Positions 17,241-26,089 of a stretch of DNA of 64,000 nt are shown here, in pieces. The position numbers were made by a program, and so were the translations under genes. The notes below the pieces were generated by a model that was given only the letters and a program-made list of their open reading frames with translations, did no database searches and was not told where the DNA came from. The stretch covers positions 1 through 64,000 of the forward strand of contig NZ_JACBOT010000013.1 in NCBI RefSeq assembly GCF_021532275.1, in the 5' to 3' direction. Origin of the DNA: Brevibacterium sp. UCMA 11754 (GTDB taxonomy: Bacteria > Actinomycetota > Actinomycetes > Actinomycetales > Brevibacteriaceae). Position 1 is the stretch's first letter. Every line of letters starts with the position of its first letter.

Positions 17241-18098
17241 TCAGCCCTGAATGAAGTCGACTCCCCCGGGACGGGAGTTCGCACGATCGAGGAGCTTCCC
17301 GAACATATGGTCCGAAGTCGAGTGTTCGCCCAGGCGGTTGGGCTTTCCGGTGCCGTGGTAGTCACTCGATCCGGTGATGATGAGGTCGTGGTCGTGGGCG
17401 AGCCTGCGCATGACCTCACGCTCGTTCGGCGGGTTGTCACGATGATCGACTTCAAGTCCGTCGAGACCGGCTGCGATGAATTCGGTCATCGCCGTATCGG
17501 GGACGACCAGGCCGCGCATCGCGGCGCGCGGGTGGGCGAAGACTGAGACTCCGCCGGCGTCACGAATCAGTGAGATGGCCGTGATGGGGTCGATCGTCGG
17601 CAGGCTGACATGGTATTTGCCGTGGCTGGACAGTATCGAGGCGAAGGCTTCGGTACGCGACTCGACGAGTCCTGCAGCCACCAGAGCGTCAGCGATGTGG
17701 GGTCGACCGATTGTCGCATCTTCGCCGGAGACGGAGAGGACCGCATCCATGTCGATGGGATAGTCCTCCGCGAGGCGGTCGATGATCAGGTGTGTACGGT
17801 CCATACGTGCGCGTCGAGTCTCCTCGACGACTGCTGCCAAGTCGGTGTCATAGGGGTCGTGGAGGTAGGACAGCAGGTGCACGCTGATTCCCTCATGCCG
17901 ACATGAGATCTCCATTCCCCGAACCAGCCCCAGACCGTAGACCCTGGCGGCAGCCTCCGCAGGCGCCCACCCGGCGGTGGTGTCATGGTCCGTGACGCCG
18001 AGTACGTCGATGCCTTCCATCGCCGCTTCGGATATGAGTTCGGACGGGGTTTGAGTCCCGTCCGAGAATGCAGTGTGCACATGGAGATCATTGACCAT
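17241..18098 (-). CDS. PHP-domain phosphoesterase
   Basis: 285-residue protein starting MVNDLHVHTAFSDGTQTP, the first PHP metal motif (HxHxxxSDG). Further ligands are visible: VTDHDT, ISCRHEG, VSVFAHPRA and SSDYHG. This matches the YciV/RNase AM-like family, whose members act as 3',5'-nucleoside bisphosphate phosphatases or 5'-3' exonucleases on short RNA. TAGACT lies exactly 6 nt before the ATG, so the transcript looks leaderless. Divergent from the aminopeptidase P gene. Confidence 0.88.
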   Translation of the reverse strand: MVNDLHVHTAFSDGTQTPSELISEAAMEGIDVLGVTDHDTTAGWAPAEAAARVYGLGLVRGMEISCRHEGISVHLLSYLHDPYDTDLAAVVEETRRARMDRTHLIIDRLAEDYPIDMDAVLSVSGEDATIGRPHIADALVAAGLVESRTEAFASILSSHGKYHVSLPTIDPITAISLIRDAGGVSVFAHPRAAMRGLVVPDTAMTEFIAAGLDGLEVDHRDNPPNEREVMRRLAHDHDLIITGSSDYHGTGKPNRLGEHSTSDHMFGKLLDRANSRPGGVDFIQG

Positions 18099-18104
18099 GC
18101 ACCC

Positions 18105-18110
18105 AGTCTA
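18105..18110 (-). promoter_or_regulatory. -10 element TAGACT for PHP gene
   Basis: TAGACT, GGGTGC (6 nt), ATG on the minus strand. Confidence 0.5.
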
Positions 18111-18165
18111 TCCGCAGTCGCGCGGGATACTGGTCCTCGTCCCGGCATGGTCTCCAGGCAGTGCC

Positions 18166-18171
18166 TAGAAT
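18166..18171 (+). promoter_or_regulatory. -10 element TAGAAT for aminopeptidase P gene
   Basis: TAGAAT, GGAAGC (6 nt), ATG at 18178. The purine-rich spacer is too close to the start to act as a ribosome site. Confidence 0.5.
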
Positions 18172-18177
18172 GGAAGC

Positions 18178-19692
18178 ATGACAGCCCAGAATGCAGACAG
18201 CACCGAGAAGACCCAGGCCCTTGACGATCGCGTCAACAACCGTTCCCACCGCCCCAATTCGCAGGCTTTCCGCGATTTCGTCGCCGAGGGGTGGGACCGA
18301 ACACCGCTTGACGCCGAGGCTCTCGCCGCAGCCGGATTCACACCCGCCCGACGTGCGAAGGTCTCCGCAGCCTTTCCCGGCGAGCGACTGGTCATCCCAG
18401 CTGGTGGTCACAAGGTCCGTTCCAACGACACCGACTACCGGTTCCGTGCCCATTCGGCATTCATCCATCTGACCGGTCTTGAAGCCGACTCCGAGCCGGA
18501 TGCCGTCCTCGTCTTCGAACCCGAGGACGACACCCACAGCGTCACCCTGTACTTCCGTCCCCGCGCAGGTTCGGACACCGTCGAGTTCTTCTCCGATTCC
18601 CGGTACGGCGAGTACTGGGTCGGACCCCGCGCCGATCTCGAGGCGATGTCGACGATGACGGGCATCGCCACCGAGAGCTCAGCGACGGTCGACGATGCGA
18701 TCACGAAAGACCTCGGTGCGATCTCCGTGAGACTCGTCCGCCAGGCCGATGTCCGCATCGACTCCGTCATCGACGTCGCCCGCACTCAGGTGCAGGCCGA
18801 TCTCGAGACCTCGGAGGCCGGCGATGCCGAATTGGCCCAGCTGCTGTCCGAGCTGCGACTTATCAAGGACGAGCACGAGGTCGAGGCCCTGCGTGAAGCC
18901 GTCTCCATCACCCGCTCGGGCTTCGACAACGTCATCGCCGCTCTGCCCACCGCTCTCGCTCATCGTCGCGGCGAACGCGTCATCGAGACGGCCTTCGAAA
19001 CGGCTGCCCGATCCGATGGCAACGGCATCGGCTATGACACGATCGCTGCCGCCGGCAACCATGCCTGCACCCTGCACTGGATCCGCAATGACGGTGCGGT
19101 CCGGGACGGGGATCTTGTCCTCGTCGATGCCGGTGCAGAGGCCGATTCCCTCTACACAGCAGACATCACCCGCACGCTCCCTGTCTCCGGAACCTTCACC
19201 GAGGTCCAGGCCAAGATCTACGACGCCGTGCTCGACGCCTCGGACGCGGCCTTCGCCGTCGCCGCTGACCACGTCAACCGCGAGGTGAAGTTCCGCGAGA
19301 TCCACGAAGCGGCTATGGAGGTCATCGCCGCCCGTCTCGAGGACTTCGGCATCTTGCCGGTCTCTGCGGCACAGTCGCTGTCGCCGGAGGGCCAGCATCA
19401 CCGCCGTTGGATGGTCCACGGAACCAGCCACCACCTCGGACTCGACGTCCACGACTGTGCCCAGGCTCGCGCCGAGATGTATCTCGATGCAGCGTTGGAA
19501 CCAGGCATGGTCTTCACGATCGAACCGGGCCTGTACTTCAAAACCGACGACCTGCTCCTGCCCGAGGAATTCCGAGGCAACGGTGTGCGCATCGAGGACG
19601 ACGTCCTCGTCACTGCCGACGGCGTCGAAAACCTCTCTGCAGAATTCCCGCGCACTCGCGCAGAGGTCGAAGCCTGGGTTCAGGGACGATGA
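18178..19692 (+). CDS. pepP: Xaa-Pro aminopeptidase (M24B, aminopeptidase P)
   Basis: 504-residue cytoplasmic metallopeptidase that removes N-terminal residues preceding proline. The N-terminal creatinase-like domain (about residues 50-200) precedes the pita-bread catalytic domain. All five metal ligands are visible: Asp in LVLVDAGAE, Asp in YTADITRT, His in HGTSHHLGLDVHD, Glu in TIEPGLYF and Glu in GVRIEDDVL. The gene ends in ATGA, overlapping the start of a P1-family peptidase, so the two are co-translated. Confidence 0.94.
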   Translation: MTAQNADSTEKTQALDDRVNNRSHRPNSQAFRDFVAEGWDRTPLDAEALAAAGFTPARRAKVSAAFPGERLVIPAGGHKVRSNDTDYRFRAHSAFIHLTGLEADSEPDAVLVFEPEDDTHSVTLYFRPRAGSDTVEFFSDSRYGEYWVGPRADLEAMSTMTGIATESSATVDDAITKDLGAISVRLVRQADVRIDSVIDVARTQVQADLETSEAGDAELAQLLSELRLIKDEHEVEALREAVSITRSGFDNVIAALPTALAHRRGERVIETAFETAARSDGNGIGYDTIAAAGNHACTLHWIRNDGAVRDGDLVLVDAGAEADSLYTADITRTLPVSGTFTEVQAKIYDAVLDASDAAFAVAADHVNREVKFREIHEAAMEVIAARLEDFGILPVSAAQSLSPEGQHHRRWMVHGTSHHLGLDVHDCAQARAEMYLDAALEPGMVFTIEPGLYFKTDDLLLPEEFRGNGVRIEDDVLVTADGVENLSAEFPRTRAEVEAWVQGR

Positions 19693-20765
19693 CCATAGGC
19701 CCGATCCGGGGCCGGGGAATTCTGGAGATCCCGGGAATCGCTGTGGGCCACGCCGGTCGCTTCGCCCCGGATGGGCTGACCGGGGTGACTGCCGTCCTGC
19801 CTCCACCGGGCGCCCGGGTGGGCGTGGACGTCCGCGGCGGCGGCCCGGCCACCCATGAGACCGACGTCATCGCTCCCGGCACTCATTCCTACGGTGCCGA
19901 TGCGATCGTGATCACCGGTGGCTCCGCCCTGGGACTGCAGTCGGTGAGCGGTGTCGTTCGCACCCTCGCCGAGGCGGGACGTGGATTCCCTGCCCCTGGC
20001 CTGACGGGCACCGTCGTTCCACTCGTCCCTGCTGCCGCGATCTTCGACCTCGGACGAGGTGATGGGCCCGTGCGTCCGCCCACGGACTCCGACGGGGCGG
20101 CCGCAGCTCGTGCAGCCCTTCGATCCACCCACGATGGGGCAGAGGCCACCGCAGTCAGGGGCAGCCTCGGCGCGGGTCTTGGTGCTCGTTCGGGAATGCA
20201 GAGCATGCGCAGCTCTTTGGGATCCGCCTCGATCCGTCTTCCCGGCGGATACCTCGTTGCAGCGCTTGTCGTGGCTAACCCGTTCGGTACGATCGCAACG
20301 CCCGATGGCACGCTGTGGGCGCACCCTCTCCTGGATTCCTATGGGTTCGATCTGCCGAGCATCGGGCATCTGCCCGCGCCTCCCACATCCACGGTGGAGG
20401 CCACCTCGGCGAAGAATACGACCATCGCCATCGTGGCCACGAACGCGGCGTTGGATCCTGCCCAGGTCACGCGTATGGCCGCTGGTGCCCAGGCCGGAAT
20501 CGCCCGCGCGATCCGGCCCTCGCACACGCTCTTCGACGGCGACACGGTCTTCGGCATCGCCACCGGTGAAGTGGGACTTCCTGATGACTTCGCGGCCTCG
20601 ACACGTGACCAGGTGACGATCACGGCAGCTGCCGCGGATGCCCTGAGCCTGGCGGTCATCGATGCTCACGTCGCCGCTGCACCTGTGGACGACTCGTGGG
20701 GCCAACCGCCGACACTCAGCGATGTCGCCCCCGAATTCGCGGGGGCCTTCGCCGCACTGCCCTGA
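19689..20765 (+). CDS. P1-family (S58, DmpA-like) peptidase
   Basis: 358-residue protein of the DmpA/P1 aminopeptidase family, which self-cleaves before a catalytic Ser/Thr. The N-terminal half has GILEIPGIAVGHAGR and VDVRGGGPATHETDV; the predicted self-processing region is GSASIRLPGGYLVAALVVAN, with the Ser in GSAS as likely nucleophile. ATG at 19689 overlaps the pepP stop by 4 nt, which defines the start. Pairing with aminopeptidase P suggests joint peptide turnover. The specific substrate (D-amino acid, beta-peptide or other) cannot be read from sequence. Confidence 0.85.
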   Translation: MTIGPIRGRGILEIPGIAVGHAGRFAPDGLTGVTAVLPPPGARVGVDVRGGGPATHETDVIAPGTHSYGADAIVITGGSALGLQSVSGVVRTLAEAGRGFPAPGLTGTVVPLVPAAAIFDLGRGDGPVRPPTDSDGAAAARAALRSTHDGAEATAVRGSLGAGLGARSGMQSMRSSLGSASIRLPGGYLVAALVVANPFGTIATPDGTLWAHPLLDSYGFDLPSIGHLPAPPTSTVEATSAKNTTIAIVATNAALDPAQVTRMAAGAQAGIARAIRPSHTLFDGDTVFGIATGEVGLPDDFAASTRDQVTITAAAADALSLAVIDAHVAAAPVDDSWGQPPTLSDVAPEFAGAFAALP

Positions 20766-20810
20766 GCAGATCACAGCTGCGGCTCGGACAGCCGAATGCA
20801 GGCAGAAACC

Positions 20811-20849
20811 GGGGCGGGCGCCGACATGAATGATGCCGGCGCCCGCCCC
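20811..20849 (+). terminator. GC-rich terminator after pepP/P1-peptidase operon
   Basis: 13-bp perfect stem (GGGGCGGGCGCCG / CGGCGCCCGCCCC), 13-nt loop. Lies between convergent genes. Confidence 0.8.
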
Positions 20850-20912
20850 AACCTGTGCAGATCTGCTTCAGAAGGCTCGCCGAAATTCAGCAGTCTCGTT
20901 CAGGGGAACCGA

Positions 20913-22841
20913 TCAGTTCGAGTCCGCCTGGCGAGCCTCGTCAGAGTCGAGTCCCTTACGGTCGTCTTCGTCGACCTTCTTCTCCTGCTGAGTGCTGAAG
21001 CCGTCCTTCGCCAGCTGCCTCTTCGAGGTCTGCGCCGCAGCGGCTTCGTCCTCGACAACGGTGAATCGGATGGTCTCCGTGTACTCACGACCGTAGCGGT
21101 CCGTGCCGGTCACTTCGGCCTTGTGGGTGCCGAGATCGAGATCAGTCGGCAGCTCGGCTCGCCACAGGTGCGAGCTTGACTGTCCGACGCTGCCCGATGT
21201 CCGCAGGTTCTGCGAGGCCGTGTAGGGATCGGTGTACTCCCAGCCCTTCGCCAGCGACTCGCCCTTACCCGGCTGGGTGTGCTCGGCGACGGTATTCGCC
21301 TTGCCATCGAAGCTGACCTCGACCCGAGCATCTGATGTGCCAGCGAGGAAGCTCGATGTCAGCCAGGAGTCGCCCTGCTTGAGGTCCTCGCGGGTCACGA
21401 CACGCTCGGAGATCGCCTCCGGCTCTTCACCTGCCTTGTCGGCGTCCTGCCAGTCCTGTGCCTTCTGTGCCCAATCGCGCCATTCTGGTGAGTTCACGCC
21501 CAGCAGCAGCTGGTGGTCATCGGACTCGTTGCGGACGGTGTAGCGTTCGCTGCGGTCGGAGCCGTCGAACTCAAGGGTTTGGACTCCCGGTTCCGATGCA
21601 TCACCGGTGAAGGAGTAGGGCAGTCCGTCTGCGTTGAGTCCGCCCGAGTACCAGTCACCGGAGACGGCACCGGCGACGATCTGGGTGTTGGGGAGGGTGT
21701 CGATGCCCTCGTCAGCCCATTCCTTGCGCTGTTCGCCGGCCACGAGGTTCTCCTGCGTGTGCGTGTGCCCGCCGACGGTCACCGCATTCGGGTAATCGGA
21801 GATGACGTCATAGAATTCTTTGGCATCCTCGGCCACAACTTGTTTGTGTGTCACGATCGGCACGTGGGTCGCGATGACGACGTGGGCGTTGTTCGGCACA
21901 TTCTTGAGATCGTTTTCGAGCCATTCGAGCTGCTCTGCTCCGATCTTCTCCTTGTACTTCTTCGTCGACTGGTTGCCCGAGTATTCGATGCTGTCGAGGA
22001 CGACGAAGTGCGTCTTGCCGACGTCGTAGGAGAAGTGGCCGGGTCCGAACTGGTCACGGAAGGTGTCAAGTGCGTGGGCGTCGTCCGGGGAGTCGTAGTC
22101 CTGGTCGTGATTGCCGGGAGCAGCACGAACCGGGCCGTTCATCTCAGAGTAGATGTCGCGGAGCTCGTCGTTGAGGCTGAGGTCATCGCCCACATTGTCT
22201 CCGAGCAGGAGGACGCCGCAGCCATTGTAGTCGTCACGATCGGCAAGGTCGCCGACGGCGCCGTCACGGGCGTAGCCCATTTCGGTCTTGTCATAGGCCT
22301 GGGTGTCGGAGGCGATTGCGCAGTCCTGTTTCGCCGAGGCGGTCGCCGATGACTCGATCATCGGGAAGTTCACGGCCTTCGGGGTGTCGCCTGTCGGTTT
22401 GATTCCACCGAACTTGAGCTGTGGCGAACCCTTCGGCAGGTGGTTGTAGCTGAACTGCGCGAAGTTGTCCGAGTCGACCGGGACCTGCCAGCCGGACGGC
22501 TGGGTGATCGAGACCGTCATGTTGTCACGAACGGGCAGCTCGTAGGAACCCTTGCCGTCGGTCTGCACAACGTCGACGCCGTTGGTCACCGCGACGTCGG
22601 CGATGCCCGTTTCGTCTCCGTCGAGCTTTGAATTCTCGTTGACGTCATCGAAGACCTGACCCTTCAAAGTCTCAGGGTCATCGGCCTGGCCGCGGTCCAC
22701 CTGCACGTGGCCTTCGTAGAGTTCGGCGGGGGAATCGGCGGCCGCTGCGGAGCTTGCGCCCACCAGCGGCGCCATCAGGGCGAGTGCTGCGCAGGCGCTG
22801 ACTCCTGTCACCGCACGCGGACGAATTCGTCTTTCAGACAT
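20913..22841 (-). CDS. Secreted calcineurin-like metallophosphoesterase
   Basis: 642-residue exported protein. A Sec-type signal peptide covers about residues 1-35 (basic start, then ALALMAPLVGASSAAAA). An SdrD_B-like N-terminal beta domain follows (GQVFDDVNENSKLDGDE, a Ca-binding-like repeat). The catalytic core has IASDTQAYD, LLLGDNVGDDL, GNHDQD, IATHVPI and GGHTHTQ; the first motif carries Q in place of the usual H (SDTQ rather than SDxH). A C-terminal beta domain and a charged tail end the protein. AAGGAG precedes the ATG. Probably cleaves an extracellular phosphoester. No sortase motif or terminal anchor is visible. Confidence 0.88.
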   Translation of the reverse strand: MSERRIRPRAVTGVSACAALALMAPLVGASSAAAADSPAELYEGHVQVDRGQADDPETLKGQVFDDVNENSKLDGDETGIADVAVTNGVDVVQTDGKGSYELPVRDNMTVSITQPSGWQVPVDSDNFAQFSYNHLPKGSPQLKFGGIKPTGDTPKAVNFPMIESSATASAKQDCAIASDTQAYDKTEMGYARDGAVGDLADRDDYNGCGVLLLGDNVGDDLSLNDELRDIYSEMNGPVRAAPGNHDQDYDSPDDAHALDTFRDQFGPGHFSYDVGKTHFVVLDSIEYSGNQSTKKYKEKIGAEQLEWLENDLKNVPNNAHVVIATHVPIVTHKQVVAEDAKEFYDVISDYPNAVTVGGHTHTQENLVAGEQRKEWADEGIDTLPNTQIVAGAVSGDWYSGGLNADGLPYSFTGDASEPGVQTLEFDGSDRSERYTVRNESDDHQLLLGVNSPEWRDWAQKAQDWQDADKAGEEPEAISERVVTREDLKQGDSWLTSSFLAGTSDARVEVSFDGKANTVAEHTQPGKGESLAKGWEYTDPYTASQNLRTSGSVGQSSSHLWRAELPTDLDLGTHKAEVTGTDRYGREYTETIRFTVVEDEAAAAQTSKRQLAKDGFSTQQEKKVDEDDRKGLDSDEARQADSN

Positions 22842-23017
22842 AGAGGTCTCCTTGTATTCGGTAGTGGGAAGTTCTGCCGAGAAAGGACCCTAGGGAGGCT
22901 GAGAGACTCCTGTGTGACCTCGGCACGGCCCGTTAATGAACAACAAGTGATGTCGGAATGGCGGAGCTCGACGATCCCGATCCGTGCCGCCTCTCTCACA
23001 CCAGGTCCATGACCCCG

Positions 23018-23023
23018 TAGGCT
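23018..23023 (+). promoter_or_regulatory. -10 element TAGGCT for CBS/MgtE_N gene
   Basis: TAGGCT, TGAGATC (7 nt), ATG at 23031. Confidence 0.45.
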
Positions 23024-23030
23024 TGAGATC

Positions 23031-24305
23031 ATGAGTGGTCCACCGAAAAGAGTCTTCGTCGCGCGCCTCATCGCCGTCCCCGTCTTCGACCCTCTCGGGG
23101 ACCAGGTCGGGCGCGTGAGAGACGCCGTCATCGTCTACCGCGCCACCATGCGGCAGTTCCCTCGGGTCATCGGCCTCGTCGTCGAAGTTCCCGGTCGCAG
23201 ACGCGTCTTCGTGCCGATGGGCAGGGTGACCTCAATCGACTCCGGTCAGGTCATCACCACCGGATTGGTGAACATGCGCCGCTTCGAACAGCGCCGCTCG
23301 GAGACGCTGGTGATCAACGACCTCCTCGACCGTCGTCTGCGCTTGCGCGAGGACGACTCCCCCATCCAAATCGAAGACGTCGGCATCGAACAGCAGGTCA
23401 ACAAGGACTGGGAGGTGACTCGCCTCTTTGTGCGACGAGTCCAGGAACGCAGTGCCTTCTCGGCATTCCGACGGCGTGGTGAGACGATGCAGATCTCCTG
23501 GACCGACACCGAGCATCCGGCCGACTCCGACGTCGACCAGGAGGCCACACAGCTCATTGCGGCCTACCAGGATACGAAGCCCGCCGACCTCGCCGATGTC
23601 CTGTTCGAGATGAAGCCCGAGCGTCGACTCCAAGTCGCCCGTGCCCTCGACGACGTGCGCTTGGCTGATGTCATCGAGGAGCTGCCCGATGAGACACAGG
23701 TCGAGCTCCTCTCCGCCCTCGACACCGAACGTGCGGTGACCGTCCTCGAGGAGATGGAACCCGATGACGCGGCTGATCTCCTCGGCGAGCTCAGCGATGA
23801 GCAGGCCGAACGGTTCCTCGCGCTGATGGAGCCCGATGACGCCGAGGATGTGCGCACCCTGCTGTCCTACGACGATGACACCGCCGGTGGGCTGATGACC
23901 ACGGAACCGGTCATCCTGACGCCGGAGACCACCGTCGCCGAGGCGCTGGCCCATGTCCGACGCGAGGACCTTCCCGCTGCACTGGCGGCAGCGGTCTTCG
24001 TCTGCCGGCAGCCCATCGAGACTCCGACGGGCAAGTATCTGGGCATCGTCCACATTCAGGAGATGCTGCGACATCCTCCGCACGAGGCGGTCGGCATCAT
24101 GCTCGACACGGAGGTCGAGGCGCTGCCTCCGGATTCGCCGTTGGGCGAAGTCACCAAACTGCTGGCGGCGTACAATCTGGTGTCGGTGCCGATCACCGAC
24201 GAGAACGACCACCTCATCGGTGTTGTCACCGTCGATGACGTCCTCGACGAGCTGCTGCCCGATGACTGGCGGGTCACCGGTCGTGATGATCTCAGGAGGG
24301 GATAG
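23031..24305 (+). CDS. PRC-barrel / MgtE N-domain / CBS-pair protein without membrane channel
   Basis: 424-residue soluble protein. Residues 1-130 contain two PRC-barrel-like segments (FDPLGDQVGRVRDAVIV and later a second charged segment); about 185-290 is the MgtE intracellular N domain, with helical repeats such as LLGELSDEQAERFLALM and LEEMEPDDAADLLGEL; about 290-405 is a CBS pair (AGGLMTTEPVIL, then GVVTVDDVLDEL). The membrane part of MgtE is absent, so it is not a transporter by itself. The gene sits 2 nt before DUF1003, as in mycobacteria (Rv1232c-Rv1231c). It may sense Mg2+ or nucleotides and regulate a partner membrane protein; this is inference. Confidence 0.85.
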   Translation: MSGPPKRVFVARLIAVPVFDPLGDQVGRVRDAVIVYRATMRQFPRVIGLVVEVPGRRRVFVPMGRVTSIDSGQVITTGLVNMRRFEQRRSETLVINDLLDRRLRLREDDSPIQIEDVGIEQQVNKDWEVTRLFVRRVQERSAFSAFRRRGETMQISWTDTEHPADSDVDQEATQLIAAYQDTKPADLADVLFEMKPERRLQVARALDDVRLADVIEELPDETQVELLSALDTERAVTVLEEMEPDDAADLLGELSDEQAERFLALMEPDDAEDVRTLLSYDDDTAGGLMTTEPVILTPETTVAEALAHVRREDLPAALAAAVFVCRQPIETPTGKYLGIVHIQEMLRHPPHEAVGIMLDTEVEALPPDSPLGEVTKLLAAYNLVSVPITDENDHLIGVVTVDDVLDELLPDDWRVTGRDDLRRG

Positions 24306-24307
24306 CA

Positions 24308-24841
24308 GTGGCTGCTGACGATTTCGACGTTCCCCGTTCAAGCAAACGCAGACTCCCCAACATCGCGATGTCACCGGAGACCTTCGGCCGTGGTGCCGAG
24401 GGCTTCGCCCGGTTCATGGGCACTCCCGCGTTCCTCGTCGGTATGACCGTGTTCTGCGCCGTCTGGCTGATTTGGAACACTCTCCTGCCCGAGTCCTGGC
24501 AGTTCGATCCGCGGTCCTTGAACTTCACACTCCTGACGCTGATCCTGTCGCTGCAGGCCTCGTATGCCGCACCGCTGATCCTGTTGGCAGAGAACCGCAG
24601 CACAGACCGTGACCGTGTCGAGTTCGAACATGACAGGCAGCGCGCCGAACGCAACCTCGCCGACACCGAGTACCTGGCACGTGAGGTCGCGGCTCTGCGC
24701 ATCGCCATGCGTGAGGTGGCCACGCGCGACTTCATCCGTTCCGAGCTCAAGGACCTGCTCAAGGAACTCGAAGAGGACGCAAAGGCACCTGAGGACAATC
24801 CGATCCGAAGTGACCGCCCCGACGACGAACAGGTAGGCTGA
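24308..24841 (+). CDS. DUF1003 membrane protein
   Basis: 177-residue protein. Two transmembrane helices are visible (FLVGMTVFCAVWLIWNTLL, and LLTLILSLQASYAAPLILL), joined by the family-typical ...SWQFDP...LNFTLLTL stretch and followed by ENRSTDRDR, a DUF1003 hallmark. The C-terminal third is a charged coiled coil. GTG start with AGGAGGGG about 6 nt upstream. Function unknown; tight pairing with the CBS/MgtE_N gene suggests a shared complex. Confidence 0.85.
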   Translation: MAADDFDVPRSSKRRLPNIAMSPETFGRGAEGFARFMGTPAFLVGMTVFCAVWLIWNTLLPESWQFDPRSLNFTLLTLILSLQASYAAPLILLAENRSTDRDRVEFEHDRQRAERNLADTEYLAREVAALRIAMREVATRDFIRSELKDLLKELEEDAKAPEDNPIRSDRPDDEQVG

Positions 24842-24884
24842 AGGCCCCGAGAACACTGATCGGGAAGAGAAAGGACGTGAACAC

Positions 24885-26009
24885 ATGAGTGGGCCATCCG
24901 AGGACAGCGTTCGGGAAGCTCTGACAGGCGTCATCGACCCGGAGATCCGCCGCAGCATCGTGGAACTCGACATGGTCGAGTCCATCAGCATCGACGGCGG
25001 CAAGGTCACCGTCACCGTTCTTCTCACGATCTCCGGCTGTCCCCTCAAGGACACGATCACCAAGGACACCACGGCGGCGGTGTCCAAGGTCGAGGGCGTC
25101 ACCGAGGTGGCGGTCGTCCTCGGCACTATGACTCCCGAGCAGCGCACCGCGATGCGCGAGAAGCTCCAGGGCGCCGGCACGAGCCGCGAGGTCCCGTTCA
25201 ACAAGCCCGACTCCCTGACGAAGGTCTATGCCATCGCCTCAGGCAAGGGCGGCGTAGGCAAGTCGTCGATCACCGCGAACCTCGCTGTGTCCCTGGCCCA
25301 GAGCGGACTTCGGGTGGGCGTCGTCGATGCCGACATCTACGGCTTCTCGATCCCGGCCATGCTCGGACTCTCCGGCAAGCCGACCCGGGTCGATGACATG
25401 ATCATTCCGCAGGTCGCACACGATGTGAAGGTCATGAGCATCGGCATGTTCGTGCCGGCCAACCAGGCCGTCGTATGGCGCGGACCGATGCTCCACCGCG
25501 CCCTCCAGCAGTTCCTCACCGATGTCTTCTGGGGCGACCTCGACGTGCTCCTTCTCGACTTGCCTCCGGGCACCGGCGACATTGCGATCTCTGTGGCTCA
25601 GCTGCTCCCGGGATCCGAGCTCCTCGTCGTCACCACCCCTCAGCAGGCTGCCGCACAGGTCGCCGAACGTGCAGGTTCGATCGCGACTCAGACCGACCAG
25701 CGGCTGGCCGGTGTGATTGAGAACATGTCCTGGATGGAGATGCCCGATGGCACTCGACTGGATGTCTTCGGCTCCGGAGGCGGGGCCCAAGTGGCCGCGA
25801 ATCTGTCCGAGACGATCGGTTCACAGGTCGAACTGCTGGCTCAGGTGCCGCTGGATACTCAGGTCCGCGAAGGTTCGGACTCCGGAACCCCAGTTGTTCT
25901 GGGACAGCCGGACGCCCCTGCCGCGCGGGAATTCGCGTCTCTGGCCTCGACGCTGGCTCATCGCTCACGCGGTCTGTCTGGACGATCTCTGGGCCTCAGC
26001 CCCGTCTGA
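24885..26009 (+). CDS. mrp: Mrp/ApbC-type P-loop ATPase (iron-sulfur carrier)
   Basis: 374-residue protein. Residues 1-100 form a MIP18/DUF59 domain (VIDPEIRRSIVELDMV, ISGCPLKDTI). The ATPase domain has the deviant Walker A GKGGVGKSSITANLA and VVDADIYGFSIPAMLG, then LLDLPPGTGDIAISV. These are characteristic of Mrp/NBP35 ATPases that carry Fe-S clusters to apoproteins. The CxxC near the C terminus of some homologues is not seen here, as is common in Actinobacteria. AAAGGA precedes the ATG. Convergent with tatB. Confidence 0.93.
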   Translation: MSGPSEDSVREALTGVIDPEIRRSIVELDMVESISIDGGKVTVTVLLTISGCPLKDTITKDTTAAVSKVEGVTEVAVVLGTMTPEQRTAMREKLQGAGTSREVPFNKPDSLTKVYAIASGKGGVGKSSITANLAVSLAQSGLRVGVVDADIYGFSIPAMLGLSGKPTRVDDMIIPQVAHDVKVMSIGMFVPANQAVVWRGPMLHRALQQFLTDVFWGDLDVLLLDLPPGTGDIAISVAQLLPGSELLVVTTPQQAAAQVAERAGSIATQTDQRLAGVIENMSWMEMPDGTRLDVFGSGGGAQVAANLSETIGSQVELLAQVPLDTQVREGSDSGTPVVLGQPDAPAAREFASLASTLAHRSRGLSGRSLGLSPV

Positions 26010-26029
26010 TCCGTCTGCTTGTCCCGACC

Positions 26030-26089
26030 CAGGTCGTCCTGAATCAGGTTGTCCTGATTGAAGTCGTTCTGACTCAGGTCGCTTCGGTA
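26030..26089. repeat. Four imperfect 15-bp tandem repeats across the tatB stop
   Basis: Units CAGGTCGTCCTGAAT, CAGGTTGTCCTGATT, GAAGTCGTTCTGACT and a diverged CAGGTCGCTTCGGTA run head to tail. The tatB stop codon (TGA, minus strand) lies inside the array, so the repeats extend in frame beyond the present stop. Confidence 0.6.

Noticed and set aside
16348..17250. 300-residue frame overlapping the acyltransferase in another register
   Set aside because: Arg/Pro-rich composition and no membrane helices; the other frame gives a clear acyltransferase fold.
18679..19806. 375-residue antisense frame over pepP
   Set aside because: Shadow of the real gene; pepP has all metal ligands.
19680..20774. 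364-residue antisense frame over the P1 peptidase
   Set aside because: Shadow frame with no recognisable domain.
23232..24374. 380-residue antisense frame over the CBS/MgtE_N gene
   Set aside because: Low-complexity shadow; sense frame matches known domains.
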